Assembly (NCBI RefSeq): GCF_024213555.1
Contig: NZ_JANAVO010000001.1
Coordinates: forward strand, 1,488,001-1,552,000
Source of the DNA: Allokutzneria sp. A3M-2-11 16
GTDB taxonomy: Bacteria; Actinomycetota; Actinomycetes; Mycobacteriales; Pseudonocardiaceae
Reading direction: 5' to 3'
DNA length: 64,000 nucleotides
The notes below the pieces were generated by a model, which saw only the letters and a program-made list of their open reading frames with translations, did no database searches and was not told where the DNA came from. Positions 48,956 to 56,499 of this stretch are shown one piece after another. Position numbers and translations under genes: made by a program. Within the stretch, counting starts at the first letter, position 1. Every line of letters begins with the position of its first letter.

Positions 48956-49870
48956 GTGGAGACAGAGTTGAGAACGCGCATCCTCCCGATCGCCATCGTG
49001 CTGGCCACCTTCCTGGTGTGCGGTTTCGCCGTGATCGCCTCGGCCGCGCCCGCGGAACCGGTCAACGTGGTGGTGCTTGGTGACTCGACCGCATCCGGCA
49101 CCGGTGCCGGGGAATACCGGGACCGCACCGCGGGCGTCTGCTGGCGCAGCGGCCACTCCTACTCCGAGGTCGCCGCGGCGAAGCTCCGCACCGGCGGGCG
49201 GAAGGTGCAGGTGCGCAGCGTCGCGTGCAGCGGCGCGGCCATCAACGACGTGCGCACCGCCTTCAAGAACGAGCCCGCGCAGCTGGACGCGCTCAAGCCG
49301 GACACGAATCTGGTGCTGCTCACGCTGGGCGCGAACGACGTCAGCTACGCCGAGTTCGGCGCCCTGTGCATTCAGGGCGACTGTTCCAAGGCCGGGAAAT
49401 CGGTAACCGACCAGCTGCCCGCGATGAGCAAGAACCTGCTCAAACTCTTCGGTGAGATCAAGGCCAGGAGCCCCCGGGCCAGAATCGTCGCGGTCGCCTA
49501 CGGCCGTCAGCTCGCACTCGGCCACAACTCGCTCACCGCGCTCGACCCGGTCTGCGCTCCCATTCTGTTCACCAGCGAGGAACGCGTCGAGGGGAACAAG
49601 GTCGCCAGCGCGTTGGACGCGGCCCTTCGCGGCACGGTCAAGCAGGCCAAGGACAGCGGCATCGACGCGCTCTTCGTCAGCCCCTACAAGGCCGACTCCG
49701 TCACGGTCGGCAAGGAATTCGCCAACCACGCTCAGTGCGAGTCCGGGGTGCCCTACTACCGCGGTTTCGACGCCCTGCTGCCCACCCAGGAGGGCAAGGA
49801 GGCCGTGCTGCACCTGAACCGGGCCGGGCACGCCGCTCTCGGCGGGCTCGTCGCCGCGAGCGTTCGCTGA
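48956..49870 (+). CDS. Secreted SGNH/GDSL-type hydrolase
   Basis: 304 residues from GTG 48956; CATCCT (48943-48948) ends 7 nt upstream, supporting a leaderless start, while TTG 48968 with GGAG is the alternative. A signal peptide (TRILPIAIVLATFLVCGFAV, cleavage near ASAAP) is followed by the SGNH blocks: VVVLGDSTASGTG (Ser), ACSGAAIND (Gly), LLTLGANDVSYAE (Asn) and LHLNRAGHAAL (His). Two or more Cys pairs suggest disulfides outside the cell. It is probably a lipase or esterase acting on envelope or environmental lipids. A dyad CGAATC-GCG-GATTCG (48813-48827) lies upstream. Confidence 0.9.
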   Translation: METELRTRILPIAIVLATFLVCGFAVIASAAPAEPVNVVVLGDSTASGTGAGEYRDRTAGVCWRSGHSYSEVAAAKLRTGGRKVQVRSVACSGAAINDVRTAFKNEPAQLDALKPDTNLVLLTLGANDVSYAEFGALCIQGDCSKAGKSVTDQLPAMSKNLLKLFGEIKARSPRARIVAVAYGRQLALGHNSLTALDPVCAPILFTSEERVEGNKVASALDAALRGTVKQAKDSGIDALFVSPYKADSVTVGKEFANHAQCESGVPYYRGFDALLPTQEGKEAVLHLNRAGHAALGGLVAASVR

Positions 49871-49875
49871 CCGCC

Positions 49876-49911
49876 GCCGGTGGGCTGATCGATCGTGATC
49901 AGCCCACCGGC
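49876..49911. terminator. Bidirectional hairpin between convergent SGNH and pabC-like genes
   Basis: GCCGGTGGGCTGATC (49876-49890) and GATCAGCCCACCGGC (49897-49911) form a perfect 15-bp stem with a 6-nt loop. It lies between the two converging stop codons. Confidence 0.85.
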
Positions 49912-49919
49912 GCAGGCAG

Positions 49920-50771
49920 TCAGGCGTAGGCGGCCTCGTAGAGGGACGAGATCTCCTCGTGGAGGGGCGTGAAGTCGGGCAGCGGCGTGCCGTTGAGGGT
50001 GTGCACGCGGGTGATCAGCCGGACGCTGGAGACGCACCAGAGGCCGTCCGCGCCCGCGAGGTCCTCGACGGTCATCGGCTCGACCTTGGTCTTCCAGCCC
50101 GCCGCCTCGGCCGCGCGGAACAGGGCCGCCTGGGTGGTGCCCTCCAGGATGCCGAGCGGGGGCGGGGTGGTGGTCAGGGTGCGGTCCTTGGCGATGACCA
50201 CCGTGGACGTGGGCCCCTCCAGCACGGTGCCGTCGGCCGCCGTGAAGATCACTTCCTGGGCGCCCTGGCTCTGCGCGTAGCGGGTCGCGGCCATGTTCAC
50301 CGCGTAGCTCAGCGTCTTCGCGCCCAGCAGCAGCCACGGCGCGCGCTCGGTGAGGTCGGTGCTGTAACCGCGGTCCAGGGTGAGCGCGGCGACGCCCTCG
50401 CGGCGGTAGCGGATCGTGCTGTCCGGGATCGGGATGCCCATGGCGAAGCCGGTCGGCGTGCCGTCGCCGTACTCCGCGCCGCGGGTGTAGATCAGCTTCA
50501 GCCCCATCTCGGGGTGGGTGTCCCACGGCCACGCGTCGATGACGACCCGGCTGACCCGCTCCCACGCGGGCACGTCGACCGGGGGCATGCCCAGCAGTGC
50601 TGCCGACCGGGCGAGCCGGGCGAGGTGCGGGCCGAACTCACGGGTCCTGCGGTTCACCACGAAGATCGTTTCGAACACGCCGTCGCCGCGCTGGACGCTG
50701 TAGTCGTCCGGTCGGAGGATTGGTGCTTCGGGGTCGACGAGGGTCCCGTCGAGCTTTGCCACAACGCGCAT
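49920..50771 (-). CDS. pabC: Class IV PLP aminotransferase, probable aminodeoxychorismate lyase
   Basis: 283 residues from ATG 50771. Fold-type IV signatures include VQRGDGVFETIFV, PLP Lys in LLLGAKTLSYAVNM and QEVIFTAADGTVLEGPTSTV. The size and sequence fit aminodeoxychorismate lyase (4-aminobenzoate for folate); the Rv0812 position supports this, though D-amino acid or branched-chain transaminases share the fold. TAGGCT ends 7 nt upstream, so the start is leaderless. Its promoter overlaps that of the divergent Fur gene. The frame is open far upstream through the Fur gene. Confidence 0.85.
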   Translation of the reverse strand: MRVVAKLDGTLVDPEAPILRPDDYSVQRGDGVFETIFVVNRRTREFGPHLARLARSAALLGMPPVDVPAWERVSRVVIDAWPWDTHPEMGLKLIYTRGAEYGDGTPTGFAMGIPIPDSTIRYRREGVAALTLDRGYSTDLTERAPWLLLGAKTLSYAVNMAATRYAQSQGAQEVIFTAADGTVLEGPTSTVVIAKDRTLTTTPPPLGILEGTTQAALFRAAEAAGWKTKVEPMTVEDLAGADGLWCVSSVRLITRVHTLNGTPLPDFTPLHEEISSLYEAAYA

Positions 50772-50778
50772 GCGCCTC

Positions 50779-50788
50779 AGCCTACGAT
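50779..50788. promoter_or_regulatory. Overlapping divergent -10 elements for two leaderless genes
   Basis: The ten bases AGCCTACGAT contain a forward -10 (TACGAT, 50783-50788) and a reverse -10 (TAGGCT on the minus strand, 50784-50779) that share the same TA step. Each ends exactly 7 nt before a start codon: GTG 50796 (Fur) and ATG 50771 (pabC). The two genes therefore appear to be transcribed from one symmetric promoter, 24 bp between starts. Confidence 0.7.
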
Positions 50789-50795
50789 TGTGCTC

Positions 50796-51233
50796 GTGGA
50801 CAGCGCGCCGGAGATGCTCCGCCGGACCCTGCGCGAGCGCGGGCTGCGGATGACACCGCAGCGCCAGCTGGTGCTCGACTCGGTCACCGACCTGGGGCAC
50901 GCGACCCCGGAACAGATCTGCCAGCGGATCCAGCAGCGCACGCCGACGGTCAACATCACCACCGTCTACCGCACGCTCGACCTGCTCGAACAGCTCGGGC
51001 TGGTGCGCCACACGCACCTCGGGCACGGCGCGCCGACGTACTCGGTGGACGCCCACGAGCACGTGCACCTCGTCTGCCACCGCTGCGGCGAGCTGGACGA
51101 GGTGCCGTGCGAGGCGCTCGCGGCGCTCGGGGAACAACTGCACGCCGCGCGGGGTTTCCACCTGGATGCCAGCCACCTCGCGCTCTCCGGGGTGTGCGCG
51201 GACTGCTCAGTCAGAGATCAGGAGTTGCCGTGA
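50796..51233 (+). CDS. Fur-family metalloregulator
   Basis: 145 residues from GTG 50796; GTG 50790 is also possible, but the -10 spacing favours 50796. The winged helix (RMTPQRQLVLDSVTDLGHAT, then NITTVYRTLDLLEQLGLVRH) and the dimerisation/metal half (HEHVHLVCHRCGEL, then SGVCADCS) are complete. Two CxxC pairs form the structural zinc site. Fur, Zur, Nur and PerR cannot be told apart by eye. It is transcribed from a promoter shared with pabC and coupled (GTGA) to ygfZ, an iron-sulfur protein helper, which hints at an iron link. Confidence 0.92.
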   Translation: MDSAPEMLRRTLRERGLRMTPQRQLVLDSVTDLGHATPEQICQRIQQRTPTVNITTVYRTLDLLEQLGLVRHTHLGHGAPTYSVDAHEHVHLVCHRCGELDEVPCEALAALGEQLHAARGFHLDASHLALSGVCADCSVRDQELP

Positions 51234-52303
51234 CGCTAGGCCAGCCAGGTGCGATCGCCCCGCCGGAGGACTCGGCGGACCCCGGGGTGCCGTGGCACTT
51301 CGGCGATCCGCTCGCCGAGCAACGGACGGCGTCGCGGTCGGCCGCGGTGATCGACCGCTCGCACCGGGGCGTCATCGCGATCCCCGGCCCGGACCGGCTG
51401 ACCTGGCTGCACTCGCTGACCAGCCAGCACATGACCGCGCTGACCGACGGCTCCGGGACCGAGCTGCTGGTCCTGGACGTGCAGGGCCGGGTCGAGGACC
51501 ACGCGGTGGTCGCCGAGCTGGACGGCACGGTGTGGCTGGACACCGAGCGGGAGCGGGTCCAGCCGCTGCTGGCCTACCTCACCAAGATGGTGTTCTGGTC
51601 GAAGGTCGAACCCAGGGACGCCACCGAGGAGTTCGGCCTGCTCACCGTGGTCGGCCCGAACACCGCCGACGTGCTCGGCGCCGTGGGGGTCCCCGTGCCG
51701 GAGGGCGTGCTCGCCCTTCCCTGCGGTGGCTTCGCCCGGCGGATGACCGCGCCGGACTCCGTCGACCTGCTGCTGCCCCGCGCCGAGCTCGGCCAGTGGT
51801 GGACGCGGCTGACCGACGCGGGCGCCCGGCCCACGGGCAGCTGGACCTACGAGGCGCTGCGGGTGGAGTCGCTGCGGCCCCGGCTCGGCAGGGACACCGA
51901 CGAGCGCACGATCCCGCACGAGGTCTCGTGGATCGGCCGCGCCGTGCACCTGGACAAGGGGTGCTACCGGGGCCAGGAGACGGTGGCCAGGGTGCACAAC
52001 CTCGGCAAGCCGCCGCGGCGGATGGTGCTGCTGCACCTGGACGGCTCGCAGGAGGTGCTGCCCCAGCCCGGAGAACCGGTCACGGCGGGCGGCAAGGTCG
52101 TCGGGCGGGTCGGGACCGCGGTGCTGCACCACGAGCTCGGCCCGATCGCGCTGGCGCTGCTCAAGCGCTCCGTGCCGGTCGACGCCGAGCTGGCCGCCGG
52201 GGAGGGCGAGGACGCGGTGAGCGCCGCGATCGATCCCGACTCGGTGCCGCCGGACACCGGTGAGCAGCCAGGACGCGCCGCGCTGCGCAGGCTGCGCGGC
52301 TGA
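51230..52303 (+). CDS. ygfZ: YgfZ/GcvT-domain folate-binding protein
   Basis: 357 residues from GTG 51230, overlapping the Fur stop. The GcvT-like fold carries the YgfZ signature KGCYRGQETVARVHNLGKP with its conserved Cys, plus LTWLHSLTSQHMTALTDGSG near the N-terminus. YgfZ proteins use folate to support assembly or repair of certain iron-sulfur enzymes. The locus corresponds to Rv0811c. Pairing with a Fur-type regulator and with pabC (folate precursor synthesis) is functionally consistent. Confidence 0.92.
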   Translation: MTLGQPGAIAPPEDSADPGVPWHFGDPLAEQRTASRSAAVIDRSHRGVIAIPGPDRLTWLHSLTSQHMTALTDGSGTELLVLDVQGRVEDHAVVAELDGTVWLDTERERVQPLLAYLTKMVFWSKVEPRDATEEFGLLTVVGPNTADVLGAVGVPVPEGVLALPCGGFARRMTAPDSVDLLLPRAELGQWWTRLTDAGARPTGSWTYEALRVESLRPRLGRDTDERTIPHEVSWIGRAVHLDKGCYRGQETVARVHNLGKPPRRMVLLHLDGSQEVLPQPGEPVTAGGKVVGRVGTAVLHHELGPIALALLKRSVPVDAELAAGEGEDAVSAAIDPDSVPPDTGEQPGRAALRRLRG

Positions 52304-52356
52304 CCACCGGCTTCGGGGCTACCTCCGACCGCACACGACTGGCAGGATCAGCCACC

Positions 52357-53208
52357 ATGACTGCGTCGTCAGGCAGAGGGTCGTCGGGCACTCTCATCAC
52401 GGTCGCCCCCACGGGGGCGGAGCACAGCAAGGCCGAGGTCCCGAACCTGCCGGTCACGCTGGAGGAGCTGGTCCGCACGGGCCAGGACTGCGAGCGCGTC
52501 GGCGCGGGCATGATCCACGTGCACATCCGGGACGCCGACGCCCAGCCGACGCTGGACCAGGGTCTGCTCAAGGAGACCGTGGCCGCGCTGCGCGCCGAGA
52601 CCAACCTGATCGTGCAGCTGTCCACGGGCGGCGCGGTGACCGATCCCGAGGAGCACCGGCTGGCCGTGCTCGACGCCATGCCGGACTCGGCCTCCTGCAC
52701 GATGGGCACGGTCAACTTCGGGACCGACGTGTTCATGAACCGCTGGGAGTTCATCGTCGAGCTGCACAAGCGGATGCAGGAGCGGCGGATCGTCCCGGAG
52801 TACGAGATCTTCGACATCGGCCAGCTCGCCTCGCTGAACCGGCTGCTGGACGAGCACGGGGCCCCGGCGGGCGGGCACGTCCACGTCGACCTCGTGATGG
52901 GCATCCCGGGCGGTATGCCGGGCACGACGGAGATGCTGACCTCGGCCCTGCGGCTACTGCCCGCCGGAGCGAGCTTTTCGGCGACGGGCATCGGGAGGAC
53001 CTCGCTCCCGGTGATGTTGGCCTCACTCTCCGCTGGCGGTCATCTGCGGGTCGGCATGGAGGACACGCTCTCCTACGCCAGGGGTGAGCGCGTGCGCGAC
53101 AACGCCCAACTCGCGGCCCGAGCGGCGGCGTTGTCCCGGATCGCGCAACGGCCGCCGTTGGCCGTCGAGGAGGCCCGGGCATTGCTCGGGGTGCAACAAA
53201 CCAGGTGA
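52357..53208 (+). CDS. BKACE-family 3-keto-5-aminohexanoate cleavage-like enzyme
   Basis: 283 residues from ATG 52357; CAGGAT (52343-52348) ends 8 nt upstream. The BKACE TIM barrel is recognisable from ITVAPTGAEHSKAEVPNLPV, GAGMIHVHIRDADAQPTLDQ (zinc-binding His pair), VQLSTGGAVTDPEEHRL and GHLRVGMEDTLSYARGERV. These zinc enzymes condense beta-keto acids with acetyl-CoA. The family spans many substrates, so the exact reaction is unknown. No neighbouring catabolic genes are present. Confidence 0.92.
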   Translation: MTASSGRGSSGTLITVAPTGAEHSKAEVPNLPVTLEELVRTGQDCERVGAGMIHVHIRDADAQPTLDQGLLKETVAALRAETNLIVQLSTGGAVTDPEEHRLAVLDAMPDSASCTMGTVNFGTDVFMNRWEFIVELHKRMQERRIVPEYEIFDIGQLASLNRLLDEHGAPAGGHVHVDLVMGIPGGMPGTTEMLTSALRLLPAGASFSATGIGRTSLPVMLASLSAGGHLRVGMEDTLSYARGERVRDNAQLAARAAALSRIAQRPPLAVEEARALLGVQQTR

Positions 53209-53281
53209 TTATCGGAATCTGTACCTGTTGGGAGTAGAGCGGGTGTTGGCGGCTGACCGGAATGTCCCGCAGGATGGGCAC

Positions 53282-53872
53282 GTGATCGAGGTACGTCCAG
53301 GCGGGCGCCGGAGGATTGACCGCGTGCTGGCCCCGGACTACACCGAGGGTGTCGAGCAGCGCCCCCTCAGCGAGGTGCGGGAGCTGCGGGACGAAGCTGC
53401 CCAGGAGGAGACGGACCTCTCCTACGTGCGCAGGCTGCTGCACGCCAGGATCGACATCGTGCTCGCCGAGCAGCGCAGGCGGTCCGAGGGCGGCCCGACC
53501 TCCGTGGTCGAGCAGCTCGTCGGCATCCTCTCGGAGAACGCGGTCCGGTCCACCAGCAGCCTCGGGCGGGCCCAGATGCCGGAGCCCTCGCGAGCGGAGG
53601 CGCACCGCAGGCACGTCGAGACCCTGGTCTCCGACGTGGACCTGTCCAACGTCACCTCGCTGACCGAGGAGCAGATCGCGCACGCGCTGCGGGCCTACCG
53701 GGCCGAGGAGGCCTCGGTCTCCGGGCGGCGGCGCGAGGTGCAGGTCGTGATGGACAAGCTCAACGAGGAGATCGCCCGGCGGTACCGGGAGGGCAGGGCG
53801 TCGGTGGACGACCTGCTGGCGGCCAGCAGGCTCCGCCGGCAGGACGGGGCCGACGAACCCGAGGAGGACTAG
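53282..53872 (+). CDS. RsiG-like c-di-GMP-binding anti-sigma factor (AmfC family)
   Basis: 196 residues from GTG 53282 (CAGGAT 6 nt upstream); GTG 53243 is an in-frame alternative. Two long antiparallel helices carry the c-di-GMP motif E(x)3S(x)2R(x)3Q(x)3D. The first copy is E43-S47-R50-H54-D58 (Gln replaced by His). The second is E143-S147-R150-Q154-D158, complete and exactly 100 residues later. In Streptomyces, RsiG with c-di-GMP holds the sporulation sigma factor WhiG; annotation systems often call it an aerial mycelium formation protein. A diguanylate cyclase is encoded at 31189. The WhiG partner is not in the window. Confidence 0.88.
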   Translation: MIEVRPGGRRRIDRVLAPDYTEGVEQRPLSEVRELRDEAAQEETDLSYVRRLLHARIDIVLAEQRRRSEGGPTSVVEQLVGILSENAVRSTSSLGRAQMPEPSRAEAHRRHVETLVSDVDLSNVTSLTEEQIAHALRAYRAEEASVSGRRREVQVVMDKLNEEIARRYREGRASVDDLLAASRLRRQDGADEPEED

Positions 53873-53895
53873 CCATCGCCAGCGAACTGGTCGAG

Positions 53896-54825
53896 GTGGT
53901 CCGCTCCGGCGTGCGCGAGTGCGTGCACCACGGCTCGGTGATCGTGCTCGGTCCGGCCGGCGAGGTGGTCACGGTCCACGGGGACACCCGCAGGCCGATC
54001 CTGCCGCGTTCGTCGAACAAGCCCGTGCAGGCGTTGGGCATGCTGCGCTGCGGGCTCGACGTGCCCGACGACGCGGACCTCGCGCTGATCTGCGCCTCGC
54101 ACAACGGCGAGCCGGAGCACATCGAGCGGGCGACGGCGCTGCTGGCCAAGCACGGCCTCACCCCGGACGACCTGTTATGCCCGCCGGACTACCCGGTGCA
54201 CGAAGGCAGCAGGAACGCCTTGGTGGCCGCGGGTGGCTCGGCGAACCGGATCAGCATGAACTGCTCCGGCAAGCACGCGGGCATGCTCGCCACGTGCGTG
54301 CAGCGCGGCTGGCCGATGACGTCCTACACAGATCCGTCGCACCCGCTCCAGGTGACGATCAGGGACTCGCTGGCCGAGTTGGCCGAGGAGCCGATCGCGC
54401 ACACGGCGGTCGACGGCTGCGGGGCGCCGCTGTTCTCGGTCTCGCTCTACGGGCTCGCTCGGGCCTTCGGCAAGCTCGCGCAGGCGGAGCCCGGCTCCGA
54501 TCTGCGCCGCGTCGCCGATGCCGTGCGCGCCCACCCGCACCTCGTCGCGGGAACGGGGCGCGAGGACACTCTGCTGATGAACGCCGTGCCCGGCCTGCTG
54601 TGCAAGGCGGGCGCCGAGGGCGTGCACGCGGCGGCTCTGCCGGACGGGCGGGCGGTCGCGCTCAAGATCGCCGATGGGGCCCAGCGGGCGCGGATGCCGG
54701 TGATCGTCGGCGCGCTGCGGTCGCTCGGCGTCTCCACTCCGGCCCTGGAGGAGCTGGCTGAGGAGCCCGTGCGCGGCGGTGGCCGTCGCGTCGGTTCGGT
54801 TCGCCTGCTCCCCGGCATCTTCTAG
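53896..54825 (+). CDS. L-asparaginase (bacterial asparaginase II family)
   Basis: At least 309 residues. The family blocks are clear: HHGSVIVLGPAGEVV, PRSSNKPVQALGM, CASHNGEPEHIERA, MNCSGKHAGMLATCV and DGCGAPLFSVSLYGLARAF. It hydrolyses asparagine to aspartate and ammonia. GTG 53896 is the first canonical start, but homologous character (IASELVEVVRSG) extends upstream to an ATC at 53875, which sits 7 nt after GAGGAGG. An ATC start or an ATG-to-ATC change is possible. The gene contains one TTA leucine codon (54175-54177), rare in such genomes. Confidence 0.9.
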   Translation: MVRSGVRECVHHGSVIVLGPAGEVVTVHGDTRRPILPRSSNKPVQALGMLRCGLDVPDDADLALICASHNGEPEHIERATALLAKHGLTPDDLLCPPDYPVHEGSRNALVAAGGSANRISMNCSGKHAGMLATCVQRGWPMTSYTDPSHPLQVTIRDSLAELAEEPIAHTAVDGCGAPLFSVSLYGLARAFGKLAQAEPGSDLRRVADAVRAHPHLVAGTGREDTLLMNAVPGLLCKAGAEGVHAAALPDGRAVALKIADGAQRARMPVIVGALRSLGVSTPALEELAEEPVRGGGRRVGSVRLLPGIF

Positions 54826-54833
54826 GGACAGGC

Positions 54834-54870
54834 GAAGGGGCCCTCACCCCCTGCCGGTGAGGACCCCTTC
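54834..54870. terminator. Hairpin between convergent asparaginase and secreted-protein genes
   Basis: GAAGGGG and CTCACC on the left pair with GGTGAG and CCCCTTC on the right, with a small internal loop. The structure lies between two converging stops and can serve both strands. Confidence 0.75.
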
Positions 54871-54886
54871 TGGCTTGTGCTGCTCC

Positions 54887-55381
54887 CTAGTGCTTAGGGA
54901 ACTCGATGGTCAGTGTGGACCCGGTGTGGTGCACGGACCTCGGGAAGAGGTCCTTGTCCGTCCCGATGACCCAGGAAAGGGTGCCCTCGAAGTCGCCGTT
55001 GAGGACGACCTCGCCGACAACACCCTTACCCGCGATACGACGCGGACCGGTGTACGGGTTGCCGTACCAGTCGTAGCCGCACAGCATCCTGACCTCGTAC
55101 CAGTTGGACCCCTTGACCTGGACCGGGTCGCCGGAGCCGTCCTGCACGGGCGGCTCGGTCAGCTCGCGCACCGTCACGTCCTCGACGGGGCGGGAGTAGG
55201 TCAGGTCGACGGCGGTCGTCTCGCCGGTGTCGCGAACCTGCACGCCGGAGAAGGTGAACGGTTCGCACTCCTGCACCGGGGCGGCGGAGGCGGCGGGCGC
55301 GAACACGCCCAGCAGCCCGGCCGTCACCGCGCTGGCGGCGACCGCCTTGCGCAGACCACGGGTGGGGACTCGCGAAGTCAT
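54887..55381 (-). CDS. Secreted protein, divergent member of the tandem array (copy 4)
   Basis: 164 residues from ATG 55381 (AAAGGAAAG upstream). A signal peptide (residues 1-34, ending PAASAAP) precedes a mature domain of about 130 residues. It shares the array pattern YTGPRRIAGKGVVGEVV followed by GTLSWVIGTDKD, corresponding to YxGP..I.GEGAV.E.V and GQSTWYIGVDK in the other copies. It lacks the N-terminal signal-peptide identity and some cysteines of the others, so it is the oldest or most diverged copy. Function is unknown. Confidence 0.88.
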   Translation of the reverse strand: MTSRVPTRGLRKAVAASAVTAGLLGVFAPAASAAPVQECEPFTFSGVQVRDTGETTAVDLTYSRPVEDVTVRELTEPPVQDGSGDPVQVKGSNWYEVRMLCGYDWYGNPYTGPRRIAGKGVVGEVVLNGDFEGTLSWVIGTDKDLFPRSVHHTGSTLTIEFPKH

Positions 55382-55457
55382 CACTTTCCTTTCGTTGCGG
55401 TTACTCGGGGTGAGTACCCATTCAGGTTCGAAGAACACGGGCGAGCGGAAAAATGGA

Positions 55458-55958
55458 CTACTTGCCGGGGGTCACGTCGACGTTGAGGGTCTTGCCGGTG
55501 GCCTTCCACGTGAACTTGTGGCGGTCGGTGACACCGATGTACCAGGTGGTCTGGCCCGCGTGACCACCGGCGTAGACGACCTGCTCGACGGCGCCCTCGC
55601 CCGCGATGGGCTTCTTCAGGAAGCGGTCGTAGGAGTCGACGTCGTTGCCCTCGGTGACGACCTTGATGAACGCCTTGCCCTTGACCGCGACCGTGCCCTC
55701 GCCGACGTTCGGGGTCGGCTTCTCGCCCCTGGGCAGGTAACCGACCGAGCGGACCTTGCCGACCAGGGAGCAGTTGAAGTTGAAGACCACGCCGACCTTG
55801 GCGGAGTCCGCCGAGACCAGCACGTTCTTCATCGAGTTGCCGTCAGCGCAGTTCACGGCGGCCGGAGCGGTCTTGGCGACCGCGATCGGGGCGATGGCAG
55901 TGCCCAGAGCGGCGACCAGGGCGCCACCGACTGCGAGGCGGGAAAGCAGCGAAGTCAT
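55458..55958 (-). CDS. Secreted protein of tandem array (copy 3)
   Basis: 166 residues with signal peptide MTSLLSRLAVGGALVAALGT (cleavage about residue 29-33). The mature domain starts with VNCADGNSMKNVL and has a second Cys in VFNFNCSLVG, so one disulfide is likely. Array motifs are VAVKGKAFIKVV, IAGEGAVEQVVYAGG and GQTTWYIGVTDRHKF. It starts 8 bp after the upstream copy, so the two are co-transcribed. Extracellular, beta-rich by pattern; role unknown. Confidence 0.9.
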   Translation of the reverse strand: MTSLLSRLAVGGALVAALGTAIAPIAVAKTAPAAVNCADGNSMKNVLVSADSAKVGVVFNFNCSLVGKVRSVGYLPRGEKPTPNVGEGTVAVKGKAFIKVVTEGNDVDSYDRFLKKPIAGEGAVEQVVYAGGHAGQTTWYIGVTDRHKFTWKATGKTLNVDVTPGK

Positions 55959-55966
55959 CGTGTTCC

Positions 55967-56458
55967 TCAGACGAGGTTGAAGTAGAGGGAGACGGTCTTG
56001 CCCTCGACGGTCTTGGTGAAGGCGCGCTTCTTGTCGACGCCGATGTACCAGGTCGACTGACCGGCGTGGTAACCGCCGTGCACGATCTCCTTGACCGCGC
56101 CCTCGCCCTGGATGCGCTTCGGGCCGCTGTAGCTGTCACCGCCGACGTTGTAGTCGTTGATGATGACGCGGACGAACGCCTTGCCCTTGACCGCGATCGC
56201 GTCTCCGCTGCCCTCCTGGGACGGCTTCTCGCCCGGGTTCAGGTAGGTGATCTCCTGGACGGCGACCTTGCAGTGGTGGTTGAAGTAGACGCCGATGCCG
56301 TCGTGGTCCGCGCTGACGAACGCGTCCTTGAGGACGTTGCCGTCGGAGCACTTCACAGCGGCGGGGGCGGGCGCGGCGTTGGCGATCGGGGCGACCGCGC
56401 CACCGAGAGCGGCGATCAGGACGCCACCGACGGCGAGGCGGGAAAGCAGCGAAGTCAT
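55967..56458 (-). CDS. Secreted protein of tandem array (copy 2)
   Basis: 163 residues with signal peptide MTSLLSRLAVGGVLIAALGG, almost the same as copies 1 and 3. The mature domain has VKCSDGNVLKDAF, second Cys in YFNHHCKVAV, then AIAVKGKAFVRVII, IQGEGAVKEIVHGG and GQSTWYIGVDKKRAF. It is most like copy 1. The 41-bp gap to copy 1 and 8-bp gap to copy 3 suggest one operon reading from 56994 towards 54887. Confidence 0.9.
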   Translation of the reverse strand: MTSLLSRLAVGGVLIAALGGAVAPIANAAPAPAAVKCSDGNVLKDAFVSADHDGIGVYFNHHCKVAVQEITYLNPGEKPSQEGSGDAIAVKGKAFVRVIINDYNVGGDSYSGPKRIQGEGAVKEIVHGGYHAGQSTWYIGVDKKRAFTKTVEGKTVSLYFNLV

Positions 56459-56499
56459 TGTGTTCCTTACAAGTTGCGGCGACTGGCGGTGGGCGGGAC

